Positions 10,192 through 21,727 of a DNA stretch of 64,000 bases are shown here, piece by piece. Position numbers and translations under genes: made by a program. This DNA comes from Mercurialis annua (taxonomy: Eukaryota; Streptophyta; Magnoliopsida; Malpighiales; Euphorbiaceae), in NCBI RefSeq assembly GCF_937616625.2, contig NC_065571.1, forward strand, positions 56,467,651-56,531,650. The letters run 5' to 3'. The notes under the pieces were generated by a model. It worked only from the letters and a program-made list of their open reading frames with translations, searched no databases and had not been told where the DNA came from. Numbering within the stretch: position 1 is the first letter of the stretch; each line of letters starts with the position of its first letter.

Positions 10192-13100
10192 ATATAATAT
10201 ATCGAAATACGAGTTCGTATAGTTCAAATATTGTTCGAGTTGTCTTCGGAATTGTAAGATTTTGAATTCGAGTTAGACAAAGCCGATTACTACAAAAAAA
10301 AAAAAGAAAAAAAACATATGCCAAAATAGAGTAGGTATTATCGTTGTATTTTCTTGTTTTTGTCCTTTTTTTTTTCATGCCAATACTGGCAACAAGAAAT
10401 GCAAATATACGAGTGTTTTTAAGTGAAAAAAGTTTTATTGAGTAAGATCATGGGAGAATCAAAAAGGAAAGTATTTTATGTAATGAATTAGTGTCTTTCT
10501 TTTTGGGAATTCAAATATTGATATTGATAGAAATATAGAATCGAAAAATTTAGATTTCGATACATGTAATCATTGTTTGGTTAATCAAATATTTAAGCAA
10601 AAGATAAGGTATACTTATTTAAAATTTTGGGTAACTGGTTTTCAGGATAATCAAACTATTAGTTTATTGCATTTTGATGATCAAATTTTAATTAATTATT
10701 TTAATGGAAAGTTTTTCCGGTCAAAATATATATGTGGCAGCCGAATTTTCTTATTATTCTCATATGACAATCTGGTTTTACTTGATTTGACTTAAAAACT
10801 GATCACGTATGTATAATTTCATTTCATCATAGAATTTTTATGAATATGACAAGTTTTCAGATAAAAAAAAAGTGAAATACGGCCACCATATATACATTTT
10901 GTTACTGAAAAATCTCTAGTTAAAATAAAACTAGAATCTGATAACTAAATTGAAACGAATCAAAATTTACTTACCAAATGGCAAAACGCTGATACTAGCT
11001 CTAGTGAATTAATTACTCTTCCATTTCAAGTGCAATAGACACTCAAATTTTCATTCACTTGACTAGATGTCCGAGTGCAGTCTAAAATAAATTTATACTT
11101 ATTTGTGACTTAAAATTCAATAAATTTTTAAAATTAGTTGATTAATTTAAAAATATTAGTTATCTAGCTAGATGGTGTAGTAAGAAAGCCGAGTTACAAG
11201 AAATAATCCATTTTAAAGGTGGATAATCTATAGATACATAATCTTAATATTCTTTATTTTCTTTAAACAATACTTTTTCTTTTAAGAATGATTTATAAAG
11301 CAAATCCATTATGCATGACAAATTCATATTTCTAGATTTTACAGAAATTGTGTGATTTACAGTTAAAAATATATTGATAATTTGATATTACATACGATTG
11401 AGATACATGAGAAAATTATTCCTTTTTTTGTTTTTTAATTTGGATATAGTACCAATTTAGTATAGGTGTGTGAAAGCTTGACTTTATGGATTCCTTCATT
11501 TATGTGATTAGTTCAGCTTTTGATTGAAATTGGTGACATGCACTTTATATAGAAAAAAAATAAAAACAAAGCAGTGGCTGTAAAGAAGACATGGAGAATA
11601 TATAAATTTATGTGGGGCTTTTAAGATTGACAATGAGAGAAAATCACATCATTAATTGAACTAAAGAAAAATTATTTTCATTCATAAATTTATGATAATT
11701 TTATTCATCAAGATTAAAAAGACTTAAACAATTTTCGTTTCATATCGATTTACAACATTTTAAAGAAAAGGTAAGTTCATTTAACTATCCGGTGATTTGA
11801 ACTTTTGACAACAGAATCATGTGGATGTAGATAATATATCTTTTAATATAATATGCTTAATTGATATAAATAAAAATAATTATAGTCGCCCAGTTTATTT
11901 CATCAAATATAAATAAAAATATTTTTAAAAAAATACATGAATAAACTATGAATTATTTATTTAGAATTATTTTGTATTTATTGGATTATTAAAAAATAAT
12001 ATAACTTATTAATATATTTTTATTTAGACTAGTTTGAACTAAAGATAAATTGAGCGACTAAATTTCACTTTATTTATCTCAATAAATCTTTCAATTAATT
12101 TTAATAAAATAATTGGATGTGTTTTTTTAAAATCTCATACCACGAGATTCTTTATGATGTAAAGAAATTCGCATGATTTTTATTTCAAAAGTTAAAACTA
12201 CTAGGTAGTTAAGTGAACTTTACTTAAAAAAATTAGGTTTTATCTGACCTTAATTGATTAAATAAAATTTATATTTTGTTGGGTCTCCCTATGCATCATG
12301 CTTGTAGTCCTAAAGGTCGGTTATTCATTGATTTCAAGTACTCTCTGATCAAGTTTCTAAGACATACTCTTTTATCTATTTGCGAAGGAAGCTCAAGAGA
12401 GCGGTAAGGAGCATTAACCTTTTTTTTCCTAGTCATATGTAAGTCATACTATCTATCCAAATGCATTTGAAACTGACATTCTTATATATCTAAAAAATGT
12501 TTAAACTTTTATCTATGGTAAGCGAACTTAGTAAGCAAACTATTTTTTGTCAAAAAGATAGTTCAAACAAGTTCAGCTATAACTGGAAAGGCGCATTTGA
12601 AATCGCACTATATGATGCTTTGTTTTTGCTCTTCTATTTGTGATTGTGGAAAGAGAAGAAGAAAAAAAATGTCACTAATATCTCTTCGTGGACCTAACCA
12701 AACTTTGGAGGATATAAATTTGTGGACTATTTTCTCTTTGTTTTTTTTATCAAAGGTTGATTATTAGGGTGCGCAACAAAAAAACCATCCCCTTTTAAAA
12801 TATATTTTTAAATCAGCTAAACTACAGACTGCGAAAATTAAAATTCAAACGAGGTATAGCCATGAAGTTATGCTCTCACTTCCTTCTCTTAATTAAACTG
12901 TTCAAGAATAAAGTAAGTTACTTTCATGAAGTTTTGATTGGCTAAATTTAAATCATAACTTTCCTTTAAGAATTTGCTTTAAACTTCAAGTTCTCAATTT
13001 TTTTCTCCTCTTTATTTTGGTGTGTGTTTGATTTGATTATAGATTTGGTCGCTAATTAATGCGACTAAATTGGTATGCTGTGATTATGGGGTGCAATATA

Positions 13101-13399
13101 TGTCCCACTAATTAATCCTTTTTGTTCAAATTCAAAAAGGGCTGCAACTGTTTCTAATATAATTATTCTCATAATAATTGAACTTTTAGACATCTTGATT
13201 GGAAGCAAATCTTATAAATGTGTAATGATGCTCTTGTATAAGTTGCAAAATCTTTATTGGGAATTTTCTACAGTTTCATCAATCATTTGTTCCTTTCAAT
13301 CATAATAGAATCATGTAATTTAATGAAATATGATATTAGTCTTAAGGAAATTCTTTTATCCAGATAATACTTAATGATTGAACTATAATATTTGCACAT

Positions 13400-13540
13400 A
13401 AGGACTTCTTATAAGTGCACTGCAAGGTCGGGGGTTCGAACCCCGACTTTTGCTCAGGCCGTTGTTTGCCTGTTTTAACTTTAAAAAATGCATCCGCTAA
13501 CAACTAACTCTAGAATAGGTCTATCTCTGATAAAAAAAAC
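13400..13540 (+). mobile_element. SINE-like fragment with pol III B box
   Basis: A perfect B box inside a GC-rich palindromic arm (GGGGTTCGAACCCC, near 13431-13444) is followed by a unique part and a terminal A run near 13530. No A box is evident at the right distance upstream, so it may be 5'-truncated. The ends are approximate. Confidence 0.5.
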
Positions 13541-13706
13541 TATAATATTTATTTTGAACTATAATTAAAAAATAGAATAGACAATAATATGAAGTGAAAA
13601 ATATAAAATATTTTTATAAAAATAATTAATTTTGAGTTATTTTTATTTTATACATTGTATATTGGTAATATAAAAAAGTATTAACCATGTGATTGAATAA
13701 AAAGTA

Positions 13707-14092
13707 ACATTCCCTCCGTCTCAAAATGATAAACCGTTTGAGCAAACACGTGAATTAAAATAAACATAGTTAAATTAGTTTTTTAGTACATTTTTCTTAT
13801 TATCATTTTATGACCTTTTTAGATATATAAATAGCAATATTAATGACTAGATTTTTTATTACTGCATTTTGTATCAAATAAGTTGGTTAGTCCAATTTAT
13901 TTTAATATCAAAAATAACATTTATTATACATTAAAATATAAAATATTCAATTCATTTGAGGACGACTATATATATTTGTTAAGATTAAATAAGACTTATT
14001 TTTAAAATTATTTATCAAAAATAGAAGGCGATCTGTAATTAAGAACGCCAAAAATAGCAAGATGGTCTATTAATTCGGGATGAAAGATGTAT
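13707..14092. mobile_element. Decayed Stowaway-like MITE
   Basis: The left end (TTCCCTCCGTCTCAAAATGA) carries the well-known Stowaway/Tc1-mariner terminus CTCCCTCCGTCYC. The right end (TTCGGGATGAAAGATGTA) matches the expected inverted terminus (GGGACGGAGGGAG) apart from substitutions, mostly transitions, as expected for an old methylated copy. TA dinucleotides occur at both ends. Confidence 0.5.
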
Positions 14093-15962
14093 TAAAATAT
14101 ATATTTGTAAATAGGGTGAAAGTTTAATCCAACAAGAAAACAATTCATGTGAAATTTTAATTATTGAAGCAAAAGAAGGTTTTAATATACTATAGATGTC
14201 AATTTTTAAGACACAAGAATATGCGATTATGATATGTAACGTCTAATGACGATTTCTAGATAAATACTGCCGGGTAACAAGCATACGATCTCTAGACGAA
14301 GTAATGAACAACTAATTTTGCAATATTTTCATAAAATTAGGTATTTTTGTAAAAAAAAAACTAAAAATAAATTGTCAAGATAATTGTTTGTAGCCCGGAA
14401 AGGGCAGAATTATTTACATTTCAGTGTTATTTTAGGTTGGTTGGTTTTAGCTGATGTGTAAATTAGAACAATATTTAACCTGCATATAAGAATTGAACTT
14501 AGAGGACACCATCCTGGAATCACTAATACGTAAGTTAGAGCCAACTCAATCATCCACATTTAAATCAGCATTTCTACATAAAAAAAATTACAGATAAAAT
14601 TATTAGCTACAGACATGAAGGGCACAAAACAAAAGAGGAGAGGAGAAAGAAAAGAGAAGAAAAATATTTAACCTCAAGAATTACCTAAAGATACGTCTGT
14701 CGCACCTGCATCATTATCGTACTGGTTCAATTTCCTTCAAAGAACGGTGTGCAAGAAAAGAACGGAACACAATGTTAGTACAAAAGAATGATGCTTCTCT
14801 CACATGTTTTCTTCACATTAAACTAGGAAGAAGGCTTTCATGGATTGCCATTAATTTTCAGCCAGAGTCTGTATGCATTAAACTAGGTCCGGCAACTTAT
14901 AAAGGCAGCGTCGAGTTTTTCAGTAAGTGTGCAGGCAAATTTAAAAGATCCTATGATGGTTTTGTGGTGATTTAATATTGCCAACCAATATCATTGTATA
15001 AACACTTTAATGATAGAATTTCTAAAACAGCCATTATGATATGAAATAATAACATTACTAATTTAAATTTACTAACTATCCAGTCTAAGACACCCTAAAG
15101 AATAAACACCAAGAATTGGACTTTGCCTCCGGAACAAGCCTGAGGCAAAATTAGGACTCAACCAGGTACAGAAGGGAGATTGTGTTTACACGACACACAG
15201 CCATGATGATGCTACCTCACAAGACGTAGAATTACTAGAGTTAAATACTAAATAAAGGATAACAAAAGAATTATACGTTTCAGCATCTTCAAGATCTTAA
15301 TGCTCCTCTTTCAGGAAATACATGACATGAGAAACAGTCCAGAGGCTATGTTAGTTTGAGAGGATAAATAATGGGAAAACCTAAGATTTTAAAATAAAAT
15401 GGTCTCCAGATGCAAAATAGGAGGAAGATGGTCATATGACTTTGTTGTTTTCAGGATTTGGATCTTTCACTTTTTATCCTCTAAAACAAACATATCCTTC
15501 GTTTCTAGAAGGAAAAGCTTCACAAGGGAAAACAAATAATTAACAGAGCTCATCTGAAAGTTGTATACAATATAGGTCTACGTCTACCATCAACACTTCA
15601 CTTATATAACACCCTTGTAGATCATGCAAATTCAAAAGAGAGAGGATCTTACAATTCAAATTTTTAATCCTGGTGTCCTGGAGTCAGATTTAAACTCCTA
15701 TACAGACAACTCCATGCTCAAGCTCAATCGCATATTAGTACTTCCAATGATTTCATACAAATAAAACATCACTAAATTGTTTAACTCTAGATGGCAGCCC
15801 CAGAAAATTTCTAGTGTATAGAAGACAAATCAGAAACGACATAAATGAAAGCACACACGCCCAGATATTTGTTGTTTCAAAAACTTTTTACAAGCATTCA
15901 AGGTAAACAATTTCAAGGTCATAACTTATAAATAACAATTAACAGCAGAAGTGGACAATAAT

Positions 15963-18088
15963 TTATACCTCCAAAATGGTTTTAGCTTCATTATCAAATG
16001 CTTTGCAAAGAATTTCATAATTCTTATTAATTCCCATCTGTGCAAAGCGGAAAAAAAAAACTCAAACTTTCATTGGAAAAAAAGAAGAAGAAAAACAGCT
16101 AAAAAACAAACATAAAAAGTAAATTGTGTATGTGAAAATAGTCAGAAGTCATATACCCGAGATGGAGAAATGCTTGATATATTATATCTGCAAAACAAAA
16201 CACGGAGTTTAATATATAATAATAACATATTAAGATACAAATTGAGAAGTAATTCTTTTTTATAATAAAAAAAGAGAAGCTGTATGTGTTGACTCGAGGA
16301 AAACCAAATATGGAAATTTGATAGGAAAGCAAATGAAGTTTAGGATGGAGCGGGATGACTAAAACATTCTTGAACAGAACTTTTCTTGATTACATGTCTG
16401 AAAAAATTGTCAGATCCCAGATTGCACAGCTCAGGAAGTTAGGAAAGGAGTGTAAGATAAAAGGATAAAAGCTTAAGCCGAAAACAGGTGTCAAAGGAGA
16501 CCATTTCCTAGGAAAAAACTTGAAGCCAAACCTAAACCTGAAAGACTTCTTTCCGGTGCTCAAGAAAATAAACTATGTAGTTACAGTGATGCAGAATAGC
16601 TTGGTCATTATGTTTATATTCATCTTTCAGTTTACTGGAATGCTGAAAAAGGTAGTAATATATGTAGGGACTGTTGATCACATTAAAAACCTCGACACCC
16701 AAGAAATTTATTTGAGAGAGATGCACGACGTGCTGTCTGATAGAGAAGTTAACTAGGTTTAGCAACAAATGGTTTTAGCACTCAGTTGATAACTAAAGAC
16801 CTCATGAGTGACTAAAGTAAAAGAAAATAAGAAACAAACTACCACTATTGAGGGACATGTCCAAAACATTCCCTGTGAAGTTTAATATACTAAACGTATC
16901 CATAATCTAAGCCTTTCTGAGTTTTCTTGGTCATAAAAATAACTTAGTTATATGGCTTTTTGATTTCTTCAAACTGACTTTTCTTGACTTATATTAGTAT
17001 AGCTTGATTTCATACAAACATTAACAGGTGTCAATGCAGATTCAGTGTGACTATAGTCCTTGTAGTACTACCTAGCAATATAGTTTCCTTACAAGTTCAA
17101 ATTCTCAAAACTAAATTTTGGTAAATTTTATTAAAAATCAAGACGACACACTACCAAGTTAAGGAATTTACCTAAGCTTATTTGTATAGAAATCCATAGC
17201 GTCTGCATTTGCTTTTTGGACAGTTAAGACTACAGCACTCATGCAGCTCTACAAAAGGGGGGAAGATCACTCAATTTTTTTAAAAAAAGACATAAACCAC
17301 AACCATTAGTCCTATAACATGAATAGAAGTACAAATACACAAGAAAGAAATGGCACTAAATAAGTACCTTATGAGCAATAAGTTCAATTAGTTGCATTAG
17401 AAATTTCCCCAATCCTTTCCCTTGAACATGAGACTCAAGCTGAATTTCATAGACATAAAGAACTGGTAACTCTTCTTCAAGAGTAAACCGATAATGTACA
17501 AATCCTACCAATGCTTGGTTCCCTTCATCTAAGACCCTCTTATTCTCACTAGAATTACTTGCAGCCTCATACACAAAGATATATCGAGCTTCAAGAGCAA
17601 TCATTTCTCTTCGCTTCACTTTTTCTTCAATAACCCATTCAGAACCATAATGTCTCTCCATATTAACCTTAACGAGCTTTTGTAAGTCTCGCTTTAATGA
17701 CAATGAGAGTTTATCTCCACTGCCTGATTCCAGATAAACCGAAATCCCTAAATCAATAAAACTAGACGATTTTAAAAAGGAATCAATGTTAAAATAATTT
17801 TAAAAAAACTAAAAGTAATGAAACTAATATTACCATTTCTATTGAATTGGCAAAAGGTCGGGAAGTAAGCAAGACAGTCCTTCTCAATAGAAGCAACTTC
17901 AATTAATTGATTGAGAGATTTCTTCCTTTCCAATATCTATCGACGAAACAAAACATAAACAGAATCGGATTTCGTAAAGTGCTTAAGTTTTTTAAGTTCT
18001 TTGACTAATTAAAAAAAAAACTCGGATTTCGTAATACCTCTTTTCGTTTAGGTTTCCGTTGTCTGCTATTGTGTTCACTTGACTCCAT
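15963..18088 (-). CDS. NAA40: N-alpha-acetyltransferase 40 (NatD), six exons
   Basis: Minus-strand exons 18088-18038, 17936-17834, 17747-17368, 17248-17172, 16187-16157 and 16037-15963 join to 238 aa. The protein is a GNAT-fold enzyme that transfers acetyl from acetyl-CoA to the N-terminal serine of histones H4 and H2A. The core is VGFVHYRF, then LYVYEIQLESHVQGKGLGKF; QGKGLG (about residues 160-165) is the acetyl-CoA pyrophosphate loop and YEIQLE is typical of NAA40. The C-terminal YTNKLRY...SSISPSR and NYEILCK match the family's substrate-pocket region. The N terminus is basic (RQRKPKRK), a likely nuclear signal. Length agrees with animal and plant NAA40 (about 230-250 aa). The gene lies divergent to DAK. 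No exon is missing or broken. An unrelated 78-codon frame inside intron 4 (16520-16756) is not part of it. Confidence 0.92.
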
Positions 18089-18096
18089 TGCAACAA

Positions 18097-18378
18097 CTGC
18101 AGAAGAGATATGAAGCTACATTAAATTTGATTTCCTTCACAATTTTAGAAATTCCATTATCTACACAATTTGATAGCTAATTGAAGAAACTAAAAACAAA
18201 AGGATCTTACAAAAAGTGCATTAATAGTCAAAAAAATGCATAATCTAGTATAATATATGAAATCAAAACTAGATTAACTGAGTAAGCATTTCAACAGCTA
18301 ACAATGTGCAGTAAAATTAACAAAAGTACAGTCAATAGAAAAAAAACCGTAAGAACAAAGATTAGTACAGTTTTGTAC
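18097..18378 (-). other. Probable leader intron of NAA40
   Basis: On the minus strand CGCAG|GTACAA (donor at 18378) and CTTCTGCAG|TTGTTGCA (acceptor just before the ATG) bracket an AT-rich interval. This implies a non-coding first exon of roughly 18379-18600, which is richer in GC than its surroundings. It is inferred from splice signals only. Confidence 0.5.
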
Positions 18379-19156
18379 CTGCGATAGCATCTATATAATC
18401 AATTCTGGAGTCAAATTAAACCTATATAATAACTGTTATCACCAGCCACTCACATTCAAAGGCGAGAAGTTATTATCAAGCTTCTAATAATTCATTTAGA
18501 AATCAATGGAAAGCTCTGTTCTCAAGAAAATCAAGGCTTAGCGATCATTTACTCCATCATCTGTCACAGTTTCGAAAGGTAAAACGATGCATTGGGAGAA
18601 AATGAAAAATAACTTCTAATCTCCACTAATCTTTTATTTTATTAAATATTAATTTTGAAAAAATAAAATTAGTCTATAATTTTAATAAACTCACATTTTA
18701 TATAAATTATTTATTTAATTTTTAATACTTTTGTGATATAATTTATTTAATTTTTTATCTAACATAAAATTTATTATTAAAAGAGTGCCAATATTAGATA
18801 GTCATTACTTTTCATCAAATCGCTTATTTAAATTGTATAAATTTTAATATATAATAATCTATATTAACTTTTAATATCTACACATAATACTACTCTAATA
18901 TATAATAACTTATTATATTTATAAATCATTTATTTTATTGACAAATTCACATTTTATGTAAAATATTTATTTAATTTTTATTATTTTAATTCTGTAGTTT
19001 AGTTGATTTCGTATAAATATACGGAGCTTATGACTAGTAACCAAATAAACCATAGAAATTAATAAGAAATTAGGGATGCTAATAAGGTCATCTCCCTTCT
19101 CTCTAGGTTAGAGAGTGAACGTTTAGTTTTAGTATGTTTTCTTTCTGAGTGTTTAT

Positions 19157-19318
19157 CCCACGCAACCGTTGCGCCACGTCATTTTTACAACAAACTAATG
19201 AGAATTTGCGATAGAAAATTTTTTAATTATCACTTATATTTTTTATCATTAATTTTTCCACATGACTACCGCATGATTGGTTTGTTGCACGAATGACATG
19301 GCGTAACGGTTGTACCCA
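19157..19318. mobile_element. Short inverted-repeat (foldback) MITE
   Basis: The left arm GCAACCGTTGCGCCACGTCA (19162-19181), continuing into CAACAAACTAATGA, pairs with the right arm, whose complement reads ACAACCGTTACGCCATGTCA then CAACAAACCAATCATG. The arms are about 45-50 bp with about 80% identity, and the spacer is AT-rich. No target duplication is obvious. The ends are approximate. Confidence 0.65.
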
Positions 19319-19985
19319 ATAATTATTTTTTCTTTAGCGGTTTGCTTTTTAAAAGTGGAAAAATGATGATATCCGGTCTTAGACTGGATTTTTACTATTT
19401 CTCTTGGTCTATTTATATTTTATGTATTTTTAATTTGTTTTCTCCACTAGTTTGCTTTTTATGTGTTTTGGATGTGTTTGTGTGGTTTCTGTTGTTGTTG
19501 ATGTTTTTTCGGATTCCATCAAAATTTTAAAATTCTGGACGATCACCTGTATCTTGTTTCATTCAAATTTTATGATGTCTCAAGTTTGTTTGTAGCCAGG
19601 TTCCATTGATTTCATCAGTTTTTGCAACAATGCATGCTTGCATATTACAGATTCTTGAAAAATCAAAAAATTTATGTAGTTCAAATATAGTTATATAATT
19701 TCAATTTTTAAGGTTTGTAAGACGATCTGCGATCAAAGTGTTTGTGTGTGTAGTATATGTGTCTTTTACTATGTCACATCATCAGATTTTATCTATAACT
19801 TACACTTGTAACTGCTTTGGTCTTGAGCTATTATAAATCTCTATGTTGATTTAAAAGAAAAAAAAACAAATACCATATCCGACTATCATTGAACTCTATC
19901 AATACTTACCGTTTTTAACTTTAACATGTATATATTTTTATTAATTACACGTACATATTCATTTTTATTATATATTAATCCAATT

Positions 19986-19986
19986 A

Positions 19987-20043
<57 letters not shown>
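19986..20043. repeat. (AT)n microsatellite
   Basis: About 58 bp of AT dinucleotides with one AC interruption, upstream of DAK. Confidence 0.97.
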
Positions 20044-20050
<7 letters not shown>

Positions 20051-20529
20051 TTTAATTTTAAAAATATCATAAAATATTTTTATTATAAAAACTTATATTA
20101 TTTAAAACTTAATTTTTGTTAAAACTACTAAAAATAAACATGCATTAATTTATTCAAATTAACATAATAAAAAAATTAAAATAAACGAATACATAATTCA
20201 ATCCTCACAATCACTGTGTTGCCTCCACAAATGTTCTATTTAGGCATTACAAAGTTCCATACGAGCATTCTTATCTTTAATTTGTCTATATAGTGCGAGA
20301 AATTATTGAAATCGCATGTTATATAATGTTTTTATGTTAATTTTAATAATTTATAAAAAATAAATGATTATAATTTAAATAAAATAAATTTATATTTTAG
20401 GGTTAATTTTAATTTATTGTATGAATAATTTAAAATGAACTATTTTTAAAAATCCTATTCTAATTATTTATATATTGATTTTTTAAGATATTATTCTAAT
20501 TTTTCATTTAATTTTTATATAATCATATT

Positions 20530-20726
20530 TTAAGGGGCTAAATTGACTTTAATTTCTGCCAATTAAGTATCTTATGATATTAATATGGTCTAATGAATAA
20601 AAATGACAAATTAAAGGAAAAATTGACAAAAGAAAACTAAAATTTGTGTTAATTGTCCACTACTTGCAAATAGAAGGTGCAAATTTACACTTATAAGTAA
20701 GTTGAAGGGGCAAATCGATAGTTAAG
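20530..20726. mobile_element. Decayed relative of the 48056-48368 MULE-type MITE
   Basis: The right end reads AAGTTGAAGGGGCAAATCGA then TAGTTAAGT, and the interior holds GTGTTAATTGTCCA and ACTTGCAAATAGAAGGTGCA. These match the terminal and subterminal parts of the intact element at 48 kb. The left end is poorly preserved. It lies about 150 bp upstream of the DAK TATA box. Confidence 0.45.
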
Positions 20727-20871
20727 TGTTTCCTTAATTTTCTGCAACTTTGGATGAGGCCCAAAAGTATCTTACAGTGTAAGAAAGTTGAAAATGGTGT
20801 CCTCAGTAGCAAAAGGAATAAAAATAAATAAAAATATTTCTTCGGCTGCCATTTGTCATTCGGTTGAGAAA

Positions 20872-20878
20872 TATAAAA
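20872..20878 (+). promoter_or_regulatory. Probable TATA box of DAK
   Basis: TATAAAA lies about 30 bp before a CT-rich leader (TTTCTTCTCTGTGTTCTCC) typical of plant transcription starts. This suggests initiation near 20900-20910. Confidence 0.6.
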
Positions 20879-20991
20879 CCCTGCAAAAATCAGTTCGTTT
20901 CTTCTCTGTGTTCTCCTCTCGCCATTAACACCATCATCAACGTCGCCATTACTAACTTCCGATACTCATCTCTTCATTCTCAAGGTTTCAG

Positions 20992-21722
20992 GTAACTACT
21001 GTAACTACTGTGTACTGATTATTAATTCTTTAAGAAATTTCTTGAGTTCTTTAATTTTTTCGCTTAAATTGAATGTTCATTTTGATATTAATCATCGGAG
21101 AATCGGTTGAAAGTTGAGAATCTTTAGGTTTTAGAAGATTTCAGTTTTAAGTTCTGAAATAATGGCGATCGTAACAGTTCGGAGTTGGAATCGTCCATGG
21201 ACTTAACGTAGGGTTGCGAGTCTTAAGCAGATCATAGGTTTAAATTAGTTTAAAGTTTTAGCGAACTTGAGCGGTTATTTTTTGGATGTGCTTTGTGATT
21301 CTTTGTTGAAATAATATGGTTAACTATTTGTGATGATCGAAGAATGGATTTGATGTTTGGTTGACTATATAGCTGCTATTTTTCATCAATTTTAAACACT
21401 TATACTCGGTCATTTTAGTTCTGTTTTTTTATGCAGAGAAATGTACATATGTGTTTTGTAAATGTCGAAATCGTTGTCGTTAGATCTTGATTACTGAAAG
21501 CTTACACAAATTTTATTAATCGTAACTATCTGATTGACATGTAAATGTGCTTGTTTCTTGATGAGATCATTGCTTAAAGTTGTGTTAACTTATGTGTTTG
21601 TTGTAATGTGATTTTACTTGTTAATTTAACTTCAAGAATAATTTATTTCTTTAATGATATCATTGCTTAGAAATTCACATTGTCTCTTTACTCCTATCTA
21701 GTTTTAAAGCGAATCAACACAG
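20992..21722 (+). other. Leader intron of DAK
   Basis: TTTCAG|GTAACT at 20991/20992 and CAACACAG|TTTCAATGG at 21722/21723 bracket 731 bp of T-rich sequence just before the start codon. This is a typical plant 5' UTR intron, which often raises expression. It is inferred from splice signals and from the gap between the promoter and the ATG. Confidence 0.6.
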
Positions 21723-21727
21723 TTTCA

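Larger units (their letters stand above)
10192..15962. other. Intergenic stretch between the convergent KANADI and NAA40 genes
   Basis: AT-rich, with no convincing exon on either strand. It holds a SINE-like sequence near 13.4 kb and a decayed Stowaway-like MITE at 13.7-14.1 kb (separate entries). The portion at about 14600-15960 is less AT-rich and could include the NAA40 3' untranslated region. A 67-codon frame at 14772-14975 resembles nothing I know and contains a 60-bp-spaced direct repeat (CATTAAACTAGG), so I do not call it a gene. Confidence 0.7.
18600..20871. other. Divergent intergenic region between NAA40 and DAK
   Basis: About 2.3 kb, very AT-rich, presumably holding both upstream regions. 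It contains a short inverted-repeat element (19157-19318), an (AT)n tract and a MULE-MITE relic, listed separately. A 62-codon frame at 19342-19530 is hydrophobic and Phe/Leu-rich from T-rich DNA and is not credible as a gene. Confidence 0.7.

Noticed and set aside
13400..13460. Possible tRNA gene (GGGGTTCGAACCCC)
   Set aside because: Only the T-arm/B-box part is present. No acceptor stem, D arm or anticodon arm can be formed, so it is a SINE relic.
14772..14975. 67-codon frame as a small gene
   Set aside because: No family resemblance, an internal 60-bp-spaced repeat, no promoter or splice context.
16520..16768. 78-codon frames on both strands inside NAA40 intron 4
   Set aside because: Lie between two well-supported coding exons, overlap each other on opposite strands and show no family motif.
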